From: Aureococcus anophagefferens
Taxonomy: Eukaryota; Sar; Pelagophyceae; Pelagomonadales; Pelagomonadaceae
Reading direction: 5' to 3'
Length of the DNA stretch: 64,000 nucleotides
NCBI RefSeq assembly: GCF_000186865.1
Contig: NW_008705568.1
Location: forward strand, 831,513-895,512
The first letter of the stretch is position 1; every line of letters starts with the position of its first letter. This document shows positions 19,831 to 29,500 of the stretch, in pieces. The position numbers and the translations under genes are program-made. The notes below the pieces were generated by a model. That model searched no databases. It was not told the origin of the DNA and saw only the letters and a program-made list of their open reading frames with translations.

Positions 19831-21840
19831 TTAGCAGCGCACGTAATAGAGCGCCGGCGCGTCTCTCCCGAGGGGCATGCCCGGGGGCGACAGGCAACGG
19901 GGCACGATGATGTTCTGGTGGACCTGCCCGATCGCGCCCATAAACCCTCGGCAAAACGTGCAGTCCGGCAAAGTCGTCATCATGACGATGTCCACCGCGT
20001 CGAGGTTGTCGAACTTGATGTGGATCAGGCACTTGATCTCGGCGTGATGCCGGGTGAAGAGCGTCGCGGCGACGATGCGCCGCGCGGCCGCGCGGTCACG
20101 GTCGCCCTTGAGGATGGCAGCCTCGAGCACGCGCACGACGCGGAGCGCCTTGTCGGAGCGCAGCAGCTCTTGAGCGCGCGCCTCGCAGGCCAGGGCCTGG
20201 AGGCACAGGTCGCGGCGCACGTCGGCGTCGCACGGCCGCTTCTCGTCGAGCGCGAAGTGGAGCGCGGCCATGACGCCGCGGGCGACGTCGGCGGCCGCGT
20301 CGTCCTTGTTGCTATCGTAGTGATGGGAATCAAACGTGGAGACGCAGTAGCAGGTGCGGCCCGGGTCTTGCTGCTCTTTCCAGTCCGCGTCCTCGAGCGC
20401 GTTGGCCGCCGCGCGGCGCGCGGCGGCCGTCGCGGACGCGTCTTGCCAGCGGCGCACGAGCTCGCGGGATTTCAAATTGTCGACGAGCTCCGGGGCGGCG
20501 TCTTGCAGGAACGTGACCTCTGGGCCGGGTGGGGGCTGGGGCAGCGGCGGCGGACCCAGGAGTCGAGGTCGCTTGGCGCGATTCGCCGCGGAGCCGTCGT
20601 CGCCCGCGCCCTCGTCGCCGCCCGCGCCGTCGTCGCCGCCGCCGTCGTCGCCGCCCTCGTCGCCGGCCGCGGAGCCGTCGTCGCCCGCGCCGTCGTCGCC
20701 GGCCGCGGCGCCGTCGCCGTCGTCGCCCGCGCCGTCGTCGTCGGCCGCGGCGCCGTCGCCGTCGTCGCCGCCCGCGCCCGCGACGTCGCCGCCCTCGTCG
20801 CCGCCGCCCGCGCCCGCGCCGTCCCACGCGCGGCCTTCCGCGATCGCGTCGATGTGGGCCGCGAGGTAGGTCCTGACGTCGCGGGCGTGTGTGTTTTTGC
20901 CTTTGCCGATCTTCGGCCGCAGCACTTTCTCGAAGGGGAGGCCTTTGAACGAGTGCGCCTTCGTCAGCTGCGGGTACCGCGCCACCGCCGTCGCCGCCGT
21001 GTAGCGCGCACCGCTTTCGACCTCGCGCCAGCGCGAGTCGACGGGTTCCGGCGCGGCCTGGCGGTCGTCCCACGCGCGGCCTTCCGCGATCGCGTCGACG
21101 TGGGCGGCGAGGTAGGTCTTGACCTCGCGGGCGTGTGTGTTTTGGCCGATCTTCGGCTGCCGAATTTTCTCGAAGGGGAGGCCTTTGAACGAGTGCGCCT
21201 TCGTCAGCTGCGGGTACCGCGCCACCGCCGTCGCCGCCGTGTAGCGCGCACCGCTTTCGACCTCGCGCCAGCGCGAGTCGACGGGTTCCGGCGCGGCCTG
21301 GCGAGCGACGAGCTTCTCGATGTCGGAAACGGAGTAGGTCCTGACTTCTTGGGCGCGATTGGCTTCACCGATCTTCGGCTTCAGCACTTTCTCGACGGGG
21401 AGGTCCTCGAAGTAATGCATTTTCAGCTGTGGGTAGCGCTGCATGGCCGTCTTCACGGTGAGCCGCGCGCCCGCCTCGACCTCGAGCCAGCGCGGGTCGA
21501 CCTTCTCCTCCTCGGCGAGGCGCGCGGCGAGGCGCGCGGCGAGCGCGTCGACGTCGGCGGCGAGGTAGGTCTGGACGTCGCGTGCGTATCTTTCGCTGCT
21601 GCCCTTTGGCCTCCGCGCGATCTTGATCGGCAGGCCCGTGAGGTCACGCCCAGAATGATGGAGCTGTGGGTACTTCGCCAAGGCCGCCGCGCGCGTGTAG
21701 CGCGCGCCCGTCTCGACCTCGCGCCAGCGCGCCACCTTCGCCTCCTCCGTCTCCTCGAGCGACTGCTCGATCTCGTCGCCGCGCGCCTGGGCGGCCTCGT
21801 GCCGCTCGAGGGCGGCCTCCTGCTGCTCGAGAGCGTCCAT
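19831..21840 (-). CDS. Deaminase-like protein B with four N-terminal repeats
   Basis: Predicted 669-residue protein. After a coiled N-terminus (MDALEQQEAALERHEAAQ) come four repeats of 65-82 residues with the pattern W-x-EVE-x-GAR-x-T ... YPQL ... GLP-x-EK ... PKIG ... V-x-TYL; repeats 3 and 4 are nearly identical. A Gly/Asp/Ala linker follows (bases about 20600-20815). The C-terminal domain has HAE, 25 residues, then DCTFC, a zinc-dependent cytidine-deaminase-like signature, shared with the convergent gene. The repeats may bind nucleic acid, but no known family was recognised. The start at 21840 is chosen because the longer frame would run through the divergent ELMO gene. It may act as a targeted editor or mutator, or be a bacterial-toxin-type deaminase relative (inference). 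Confidence 0.7.
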   Translation of the reverse strand: MDALEQQEAALERHEAAQARGDEIEQSLEETEEAKVARWREVETGARYTRAAALAKYPQLHHSGRDLTGLPIKIARRPKGSSERYARDVQTYLAADVDALAARLAARLAEEEKVDPRWLEVEAGARLTVKTAMQRYPQLKMHYFEDLPVEKVLKPKIGEANRAQEVRTYSVSDIEKLVARQAAPEPVDSRWREVESGARYTAATAVARYPQLTKAHSFKGLPFEKIRQPKIGQNTHAREVKTYLAAHVDAIAEGRAWDDRQAAPEPVDSRWREVESGARYTAATAVARYPQLTKAHSFKGLPFEKVLRPKIGKGKNTHARDVRTYLAAHIDAIAEGRAWDGAGAGGGDEGGDVAGAGGDDGDGAAADDDGAGDDGDGAAAGDDGAGDDGSAAGDEGGDDGGGDDGAGGDEGAGDDGSAANRAKRPRLLGPPPLPQPPPGPEVTFLQDAAPELVDNLKSRELVRRWQDASATAAARRAAANALEDADWKEQQDPGRTCYCVSTFDSHHYDSNKDDAAADVARGVMAALHFALDEKRPCDADVRRDLCLQALACEARAQELLRSDKALRVVRVLEAAILKGDRDRAAARRIVAATLFTRHHAEIKCLIHIKFDNLDAVDIVMMTTLPDCTFCRGFMGAIGQVHQNIIVPRCLSPPGMPLGRDAPALYYVRC
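20821..21312 (-). repeat. Recent 246-bp tandem duplication inside the deaminase B gene
   Basis: The sequence starting at 20821 recurs at 21067 almost unchanged, giving protein repeats 3 and 4. The only indel is the short lysine/glycine insert (KGKN) in one copy. The period of 246 bp is 82 codons, so the frame is preserved. This suggests that the repeat array is still changing in number. Confidence 0.85.
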
Positions 21841-21966
21841 CGCGAGGTCGAGGTCAGCGAGGCCAAGGAGACGCCAAGGTGCTGTCGAAAATCGCCTTCT
21901 CGGCGCCACTGTGAGGTGCGTGCGCGGGCAGACATCGTCCGGCGCTGCCGGCCCAGCAGCACGACC

Positions 21967-23601
21967 ATGAACTTCCTCCGCAACACGATGGACGCGGCGT
22001 TGAGCCTGAACGGCCATAACAAAAACGAACACGAAATGTCCGACGCCGCGCGGGCCCGCCTCGAGGTGCTGCGGAGCCTGCTGCGAACGCCCGTGCGAGT
22101 GGGCGACGACGAGTACGAGGGCCTGCTGTCGCGCGTCTACGAGAGCGCCATGGCCCTCGTCGAGGCCGACGCGCTGGCGCCGGAGGTGGGGACACCAAAG
22201 CGCGACCATCACTGCAAGACATCACGCGCGGGGTGGGAGGCCATCGGCGACGCGCCGGCGCCGGAGGTGGGCACGCCGAAGCGCGACCATCGCTGCGAGG
22301 CGTCGCGCGCGGGGTGGGAGGCCATCGGCTTCCAGGCGGCGGCGCCGGACCGCGAGTTCCGGGGCGCGGGCATGCTCGGGCTGCACTGCCTGATCTACGC
22401 GCTGGAGCACCGGCCCGAGGCCTGCGAGGCGTCGCTCCGGGGGCCGTTCCCGTTCGCGGCGGCGTCGATCAACATGACCCTGGTGGCCGCGCGGCTCGCG
22501 GGCGTCGTCGAGGAGGGCACGGACGACGACGTGGCGGTGGATCCCTTCGCGCTCGGCGACGACGGCGTGTCCGAGTCCGCGCGGCGCGCGGCGCTGCGGC
22601 ACTCGTCGCTACGGGTGTCGCATCTCCTGGGGTCGTCGCACGAGGGCTTCTTCGAGCTCCACGTCGCGGCGCTGGAGGCCCTGGAGCGCGCGCGGCGCGA
22701 CGTCGACGCGGGCCCCATGGACTTCGCGGGCTGCGCGGCGGCCGCGCGCGACGAGGTCGGCGTCCTCGCGGCGCACGAACCCAGGGACGTCGCGTCGTTG
22801 AAGCGGCTCGTCGCGTCCGTGCCGCGGCGCAAGAGCGGGTTCCTGGACGCGCGGCGCATCAGCGCGCCGCGGTCCGGGGGCTGGCGCTTCGGCAAGCAGA
22901 CGGGCCGCAAGTGGTTCGCGCTCTCGACGGGCACGCTGACGTGGTACGACGAGGCCGACGTCCACAGCCACGGCAAGCGGGGCACGGCGGCGACGCTGCT
23001 GAGCCCGGGCAAGCCCGCGGGCGTGCTGCGGCTCAAGGCGGGCATGACCGTCAAGTTCCGCCACGAGGCGCGGTCGTTCTCCGTCATCGGCGGCCCGGGC
23101 CAGGACGCGCTGCTCTGGCTCGACGCCAAGGAGGACCGGGAGATGGAGCAGTGGTGCATCGCGCTGACGGAGCACATCGCCCTGGCGGCGCTGGACTCGG
23201 CGGCGCTGGCGCTCAAGGCGCGCGACGTCGCCGCGACGATCTCGTCCGAGGAACTGGACGCGTACTTCAAGGTCGCGGACTCCGTGGGCATCTACGTGCG
23301 CAGCGCGCCGGACGTCGCCGCGACGCGCACGGGCCGCGCGCTCATGCCCGGCGGCCGCGTGCGCGTCCTCGAGCGGCGCCGCGTCGCGGACCCGAAGGCG
23401 GAGCCGCTCGGCCGCGCGTTCCTCCGCCTCGCGCCGGAGGCCGGCGGCGACGGCGACGCGGCCGTGGGCTGGGTCATGGAGCACCACCCGACGTCCTTCG
23501 AGGCCATCCTCGTCCGCGACGACGCCTACGTCCCGCCGGGGGACGCCCTGGGGGACGCGTCGGACCGCGCGTCCGAGTCGGGCACTGGCAGCGAGATCTA
23601 A
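21967..23601 (+). CDS. ELMO-domain and PH-domain protein
   Basis: Predicted 544-residue protein. The ELMO domain runs about residues 75-300 and includes GWEAIGFQ ... DREFRGAGMLGLHCLIYAL, the family's most conserved block; the PH domain is about residues 295-395 (GFLDAR, RKWFALSTGTLTWYDE, FSVIGG, the terminal helix with W). ELMO proteins work with DOCK-type factors or as GAPs for Arf-like GTPases. The C-terminal 100 residues could be an SH3-like fold (IYVRSAPDVAATRTGRALMPGGRVRV). An 81-bp tandem duplication at 22176-22337 repeats the entry to the ELMO domain. The ATG at 21967 is chosen because upstream frame is antisense to the deaminase gene. The 126-bp gap to that gene is a shared promoter. 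Confidence 0.85.
   Translation: MNFLRNTMDAALSLNGHNKNEHEMSDAARARLEVLRSLLRTPVRVGDDEYEGLLSRVYESAMALVEADALAPEVGTPKRDHHCKTSRAGWEAIGDAPAPEVGTPKRDHRCEASRAGWEAIGFQAAAPDREFRGAGMLGLHCLIYALEHRPEACEASLRGPFPFAAASINMTLVAARLAGVVEEGTDDDVAVDPFALGDDGVSESARRAALRHSSLRVSHLLGSSHEGFFELHVAALEALERARRDVDAGPMDFAGCAAAARDEVGVLAAHEPRDVASLKRLVASVPRRKSGFLDARRISAPRSGGWRFGKQTGRKWFALSTGTLTWYDEADVHSHGKRGTAATLLSPGKPAGVLRLKAGMTVKFRHEARSFSVIGGPGQDALLWLDAKEDREMEQWCIALTEHIALAALDSAALALKARDVAATISSEELDAYFKVADSVGIYVRSAPDVAATRTGRALMPGGRVRVLERRRVADPKAEPLGRAFLRLAPEAGGDGDAAVGWVMEHHPTSFEAILVRDDAYVPPGDALGDASDRASESGTGSEI
22176..22337 (+). repeat. 81-bp in-frame tandem duplication in the ELMO gene
   Basis: GGCGCCGGAGGTGGG starts at 22176 and again at 22257. 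Each unit encodes 27 residues (APEVGTPKRDH ... RAGWEAIG). The second copy leads into the conserved ELMO motif; the first is an added duplicate with a few changes. Confidence 0.85.
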
Positions 23602-23726
23602 AACCCCCGAACGTTTCCCTGCGAGATGAGCGGGCAGCCCGCAATCGACGGGCGTTGCCGCTGTGCGAGTTTGTGCCCAGCCCCCGGCAGCGTCGCGCAG
23701 CGCGTCGCCCTCCCGGGTTCCGCGCC

Positions 23727-25032
23727 ATGGGCGAGGAGGACGGCGGCGACGAGGACATCGAGAAGCACGTGAAGCGGCGCTTCGAGATCTGCCAGCGCCT
23801 GGGCAAAGGTGCGCCGGGGCAGCCCCCGCCTTGCAACGGACCCGCCCATAGCGCGCGGCGGCGCGGGCGCGCGCGCGCACGCGTGACCCGCTGTAGGCGC
23901 CTACGGCATCGTCTGGAAGGCCGTGGAGAAGCGGAGCCACAACGTCATCGCTTTGAAGAAGTGCTTCGACGCGTTCCGCAATTCGACCGACGCGCAGCGG
24001 ACGTTCCGCGAGATCATGTACCTCCAGAAGCTCAGCGGCCACGAGAACATCATCCGGCTCCAGCACATCATCAAGGCCGAGAACGACCGCGACATCTACC
24101 TGACCTTCGACCACATGGAGACGGACCTGCACGCGGTCATCCGCGCGGCGATCCTCGAGGACATCCACAAGAAGTACATCATCTACCAGCTGCTCAAGGC
24201 GCTCAAGTACATGCACAGCGGCGACCTGCTCCACCGCGACATCAAGCCGTCGAATTTATTGCTGAACAGCGACTGCCACGTGAAGCTCTGCGACTTCGGG
24301 CTCTGCCGGTCGGTGGCGGAGGTCGAGGGCCCGAGCCCCGTGCTCACGGACTACGTGGCGACGCGCTGGTACCGCGCGCCGGAGATCCTGCTGGGCAGCC
24401 CCGTCTACACGAAGGGCGTCGACATGTGGGCCGTGGGCTGCATCCTGGGGGAGATGCTCAACGGGAAGCCCATCTTCCCGGGCACGTCGACGGTGAACCA
24501 GCTCGAGAAGGTGCTGGAGCTCACGGGCAAGCCGTCGAAGGAGGACGTCGACGCCGTCGGGTCGCCCTACGCGGCCCAGATGCTCGACAGCATCGGCAAC
24601 GTCACGCGCGTGCCGCTCGACCTGGGGACGACGACGGGCGACCCCAAGGGCCCGTCCGTGCTCCACTCGACGCTCAAGTTCAACCCGGCGAACCGCGTCT
24701 CCGCCGTCGACGCCCTCAACGACGCCTGGGTCGCCGAGTTCCACAAGAGCGAGGAGGAGCCCGACTACCCGGGCGGGCCCATCAAGATCGTCATCGACGA
24801 CAACACGAAGCTCACGGCCCAGGACTACCGCAACAACCTCTACATGCAGATCTCCCAGATCAAGAAGGACGCGCGCCGGCGCGACCAGGCGCGCGGCGCC
24901 AACGCCGAGAACGCGAAGCCCGCCGAGAACGCGAACGCGGACCCGAACGCCGCGCCGCCGCAGGCCGCGGCCGCGGCGACCGCGCCGCCCGCGGCGGCCG
25001 CCGCCAAGGCCGCGGCGCCCGCGGCGCAATAG
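23727..25032 (+). CDS. MAP kinase, ERK7/MAPK15-like, TDY activation loop
   Basis: Predicted 405-residue Ser/Thr kinase; exon 1 23727-23808, intron 23809-23896 (GT-AG, 88 nt), exon 2 23897-25032. It has the Gly loop GKGAYGIVWKA (split by the intron), the VIALKK lysine, catalytic LLHRDIKPSN, CDFGL, the activation motif TDY before VATRWYRAPE, and the GVDMWAVGCILGEML helix. PIFPGTSTVNQLE is typical of the ERK7/8 (MAPK15) group, although animal members carry TEY. The tail after residue 350 is Ala/Asn/Pro-rich and probably disordered. ERK7 kinases act at basal bodies and in autophagy control in other eukaryotes. Confidence 0.9.
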
Positions 25033-25071
25033 GGCGGCGTCGCGCTTCAGGTAATCGGCTCTTCGGAGGTG

Positions 25072-26514
25072 TTAGCTGACGAAGCTAGGGTCTGCCCAGT
25101 GGGCGCCGCAGCGGGCGTGCCACCAGACCTGCTCCTGGTCAGCCCGCTCGCAGACACCGCCGAGGACAATTCGGAGCTCTGGGAGCGCGAAGGAGATGGA
25201 GTAGAGCTCGTGATTGCGTCGCAAGATCTCCTCATTAGGCACATCACCAAGGCTCGTCTTTTGGCCATCAACCAGGAGATGCGCAGTTCTCTCGCGGAAG
25301 CCACAGATGAAAGGCGACGCCAATGAGGTCCAGTTCAGATGGAGGACTCGGAGTGTCGACACTTGCCGGAGCGAGACCGGCAGCGCCCGGAGCGATTCGT
25401 TCGCTGACACATTGAGCACCACGAGCGGCAGCTCACCGAGAAAGTCCGGCAGTTCCGTGAGGCCACACATTTCCAAATTGAGAAACCGGAGTCTCAGCGG
25501 CCGCAACGACTCGGGAACGCGGTGCATCCTCTGGCCGTGCACGTCGAGCTCACGGATCGTCATGCCACACGTGGATCCAGGCCCGACCATCTCCTCCAAT
25601 GCAACCTCGAATTCCGACAGTAAGATTCCAGGATCGTCGATGTCGAATGTGACGCTCTCGAGGCGCATCTGACGCAACGTCGACGCCCAAGCAGGCAGGT
25701 AATTCATGTAGGACCAAAACCGCCGAAGCTGCCCCATGTCGGCGATGAACCAGTTCGGCGGCGAAACGTGGTAGGCCCCGATCTCAATCTCACGGAGTGA
25801 CAGCCGTCGCACGTGCTCCAGGCTGTGAAGGTCCGTGCAGGCGCTGTGTCGGAGTACGCGCAGCGACTCCGGGAAAACGCGCTCGTCGATCTCCCAGGGA
25901 CAGTCTTTGTAGTCGGACGATCGATAGCCCATCACGAGCGTCTCGAGCGGAATGTCCCGGAACCAGGGCGGGAATGACACCTTGTACACAGTGAACATGA
26001 GCGCCCGGAGCCGCGGCAGGTCGCGGAACACGGACGGGACCGTGCCCTCGTCGAGAACAGGCCCGCCGTGCCCATACACAACTAGGCTCTCGCAGCCTGG
26101 GAATGTCGTGCCAAAGTCCGCGGGAAGCCCTGAGAACCACCTCGGCGAGAGGCGGAGCTGGCGGAGCGTCGCGTACGAGACGGAGTTGCGGAAAGCGCGG
26201 CACACCGTTCGGAAATCTCGTAGCTGGAGCAGGCGCGCGCGCTCTGTCACAGGGCGGATTTCCTTGCTGAACTGCGTCCTCTCAAGGTCCGGTAGCGTGT
26301 CGTCCTCGCAGGCGCTAAGATGTGCCTCCAGTCCATTGGCGTCGTTCGTTTCGAGACGGTGGACAGCGTTTTCGACCAGGAACTCCGACACGACGCCCCA
26401 GAGATCACCGCCGAGCTGCGCGAGCAATTTCTGGCGCGCGACAGCGCGCGCGCGTCGAGTGCGCATCGCGCGGCTCCAAACCAGCGCGCTCGTTGACCTG
26501 CAAGTGACCTGCAT
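25072..26514 (-). CDS. Leucine-rich-repeat protein, possible F-box start
   Basis: Predicted 480-residue protein. The N-terminal helix (LLAQLGGDLWGVVSEFLVENAV) is F-box-like. From about residue 105 to 420 there are irregular leucine-rich repeats: LRQLRLSPRWFSGLP, LRALMF, LETLVMG, LRVLRH, LRFLNLEMCGLTELP, LVVLNVSANESLRALP, LRVLHLNWTS. It has no membrane span or signal peptide. An F-box plus LRR layout would make it a substrate adaptor of an SCF ubiquitin ligase (inference). Composition is less GC-rich than in neighbours. A second in-frame ATG is at 26466. It lies 47 bp downstream of the TRP-like gene on the same strand. Confidence 0.7.
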   Translation of the reverse strand: MQVTCRSTSALVWSRAMRTRRARAVARQKLLAQLGGDLWGVVSEFLVENAVHRLETNDANGLEAHLSACEDDTLPDLERTQFSKEIRPVTERARLLQLRDFRTVCRAFRNSVSYATLRQLRLSPRWFSGLPADFGTTFPGCESLVVYGHGGPVLDEGTVPSVFRDLPRLRALMFTVYKVSFPPWFRDIPLETLVMGYRSSDYKDCPWEIDERVFPESLRVLRHSACTDLHSLEHVRRLSLREIEIGAYHVSPPNWFIADMGQLRRFWSYMNYLPAWASTLRQMRLESVTFDIDDPGILLSEFEVALEEMVGPGSTCGMTIRELDVHGQRMHRVPESLRPLRLRFLNLEMCGLTELPDFLGELPLVVLNVSANESLRALPVSLRQVSTLRVLHLNWTSLASPFICGFRERTAHLLVDGQKTSLGDVPNEEILRRNHELYSISFALPELRIVLGGVCERADQEQVWWHARCGAHWADPSFVS

Positions 26515-26561
26515 CGTGTAGGCATCGCATGGTCCGGGCGAAACCCTCTAGTCGTCCGCTC

Positions 26562-29500
26562 TTACACGTCCTCGGCCGCGGGCAGCAGCGGCGCGACGTG
26601 CGTCGCGACGAGGATGAAGTGCATGATGTCGCGCGCCGCGTGCGACTCGAGGTGGCGGAAGCCGTCGTTCGCGACGCCGTCGAGCTCCGCGGCGAAGATG
26701 AGGTTGAACACGCGACTCCGATTGCATCGGAAGTTCTGCGAGGCCTCGGCCAACTCCACGAGCAGCGCGCTCGCGGCCGTGGCGACGTGCTCCGCGACCT
26801 TGGTCGCCCTCCGGCCGCCGATGGAGCCGCCGTCGCTCTTGAGCAGGGCCGTCGCGGACTCGCGCGGCGCGCGCTGGCAGACCTTGCGGGCGATGCGGTG
26901 CGCGATCTGGAGCGCGTTGAACGGCCGCGGGAGCGTGAGCTGCGACGAGTAGTGCACGATCTTCGCCTGCGAGAATTTCGTGGTTTCGGAGGCTGGGGGA
27001 AGTTTTTTTCTGGACGCGGACGCGCGTACCCGTAGAAATTTTCCCTCGATCTCCGCGTCTTCGGTCACGCGGTCGTAGGTGCTCGACATCATGGCGATCA
27101 AGAGATTCAAAAGCATGACGTTCGAGATCACGATGGACGCGCAGTAGAAGATGCGCACGAAGACCGTCCGCTTCGGGTCCATGTTCAGGCACGCGAAGCT
27201 AAAGTCGTACTCTCCGAGCGCCGCCTGGAAGATCACGAAGATGCTCCGACCGAGGCCGCCGTCCATCCACCCGCCCTTGCCCAGCCGCGCGAACGTCGAC
27301 GACTCGCACTCGGGGTCCTCGTCGTCGTCGAAGCTCTCCTCGCGCTTCACGAGCACGTAGAGCCCCGCGCCGTTGCCGACGACCAGCAACGTCATGATGA
27401 CGCAGAAGTTGATCACGTCCTTCACCATGAGCTGGGCGATGCGCAGGATCGGCCCCATCTGCGGGAAGATGATGGGGATGAAGTACAGAAGCCGCGTGAA
27501 CTCCGTCGTCAGCGACACGGCCGCCGCGTAGGCGAACGCGTGCGTCGACTCGCTCCCGAAGCGCAGCAGCGCCAGCACCTGGGTCATCGACAGGATCGAC
27601 GCGACGTCGATGAGGTTCCAGGGGTCCGAGCAGTACTCCCAGACGCGGCCGTCGCTCCGCACGATGAGGTCGTCGAGCTCCGCGGCGTACTTGGAGAAGA
27701 GCATCGCGCACAAAAAGACGAAGGACGCGCCGCTCGCCGCCGAGTAGGTCCGGGACGCCGGCAGCAGCGTCGTCATGTAGACCGCCAGGAAGACGACGTC
27801 CGACGTGACGTCGTAGAGGAACTGGCTCTGCGGCGTCACGGACCGCGACTTGAAGTACGCGAGCTTCTGCGCGAGCTTCGGCGCCGCGGGCAGGCGCCGC
27901 GGCGTCGACACGACGCGCATCTTCGGCGACGAGAGCTTCGACAGCAAGGTCGGGATCGACGACGCCGCGCGGGGCTGCTTGGCCGTGCGGTGCGCGCCGT
28001 GGAGGATGCAGACGTCTCCGTTCCAGATCGCGTCGACGACGGAGACGACGCCCGGGTGCGCGATGAAGCGCTTGTCGTTGGACTCCATGGCGACGTCGAG
28101 CGCCGACGCCTGGACCTCCTGGAGATCGTCGACGTTCAGCAGCGCGAACATCGTCTCCGAGACGCCGGAGCCCAAATGCTGGTCGTTCAGCGACGCGAGG
28201 AGCGCGTGCTCGCTCTCGTTCTCGGGCTCGTACTTCAATTCGCAGAGCGCCGACGCGAGCGCGGACATGGACGCGGCCAAGACGTCGAGCGCGCGGGCCC
28301 AGGCCACGGGCGGGTCCGCGGCCGCGTCCCTCAGATCCGCGGCGGCCTGCAGCGCCGTCACCGTCGGGTTCACGGAGCTCAGGATCTTCAGCTTCAGGAA
28401 CGCGACGAGCTGCCGCGCCTTGCCCTTGAGCGGGTCCAGCGCCGACGCGGTGCCGTAGAGCAGGTGGCGCAGCGCGCGCCGCGTCGGCAGCGCGGACGCG
28501 GGCGTGTCGCCCGCGCCGTTCTTGCGGAGCGCCGCGCCGCGATGGAGGAGCTCGAGGCAGAGCGCCGCGTAGTCGAACCAGACGGGCTCGTGGTCGAGCA
28601 CGGCCTCCGTCGAGAGGAGCCGCGCGACGACGTGCAGGGCCGTGTCGCCGGCGCCGCACGCGACGTCGACGTCGCCGTCCGCGATGGCCCTGGCGACGCG
28701 CCCGTAGGCCCGCGTCTCGACGGCCCGGTGGAGCTCCGGCGCCGCCTCCGGGAGCGCCGGCGCGCCCTCGAGGACGTGGCAGCCGCCGATGGACACGAGG
28801 TCCAGGTACTCGACGGGCGGCTCCGGCGAGCAGCGGTCGTAACTCGCGAGGTACGCGCGCGTGTGCCGCCGGCCCGGGTCGCCGAGGTCCAGGTCGCCGC
28901 GCGCCGCCGCGGCCTTGAGGAACTCGGGGTAGCGCGCGTCGCGGAGCTGGACGACGGCCCGGATCTGCTCGAAGACGAAGGCCGCGAGGTGGCGGCGGCC
29001 GTGCGCCTCGACGAAGACGGGCAGCGCCACGGCGAAGACCGCCTCGAGCTGGGCCAGGGTCGCGCCGAGCGACAGCGCCCGGAGCAGGCCCGCGGCGACG
29101 AGGAGCAGGGCCGCCGCGCAGTCCTCGCCCAGCGACTCGGGCACGTCGTCCTCGGAGCTGCCCGCGGGGTCGTAGGTGCCCTCGCCGGGCAGGTAGACGA
29201 GCCGCGGGCAGCCGCCGCGGCTCACGATGACGACGGAGCTCCAGTTGATGCCCCAGCGCTCGCGGCACTGCGCCACCGCCGTCAGCGCCTGGTCGCCCGG
29301 CGGCGCCGCGACCCTGAAGGCGCACGCGGCGCGCGGCGACGCGCCGGCCTCGCGGTAGTGAAAACTAAAATCGCGCGTCGCCGCCGACCAGGTGAAGCAG
29401 TTGGGCACGACGAGGTCGCCGGCGGGCGCGCCGAGGTCGCCCAGGAGCTCGTCGAAGGTCAGCCCGGCGGGGAAGGCGAGCGACGCCTCGAGCGGGTAGG

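Noticed and set aside
19804..21966. Long N-terminal extension of the ELMO frame
   Set aside because: It runs antisense through the deaminase B repeats and has no motif; the ATG at 21967 gives a normal ELMO protein.
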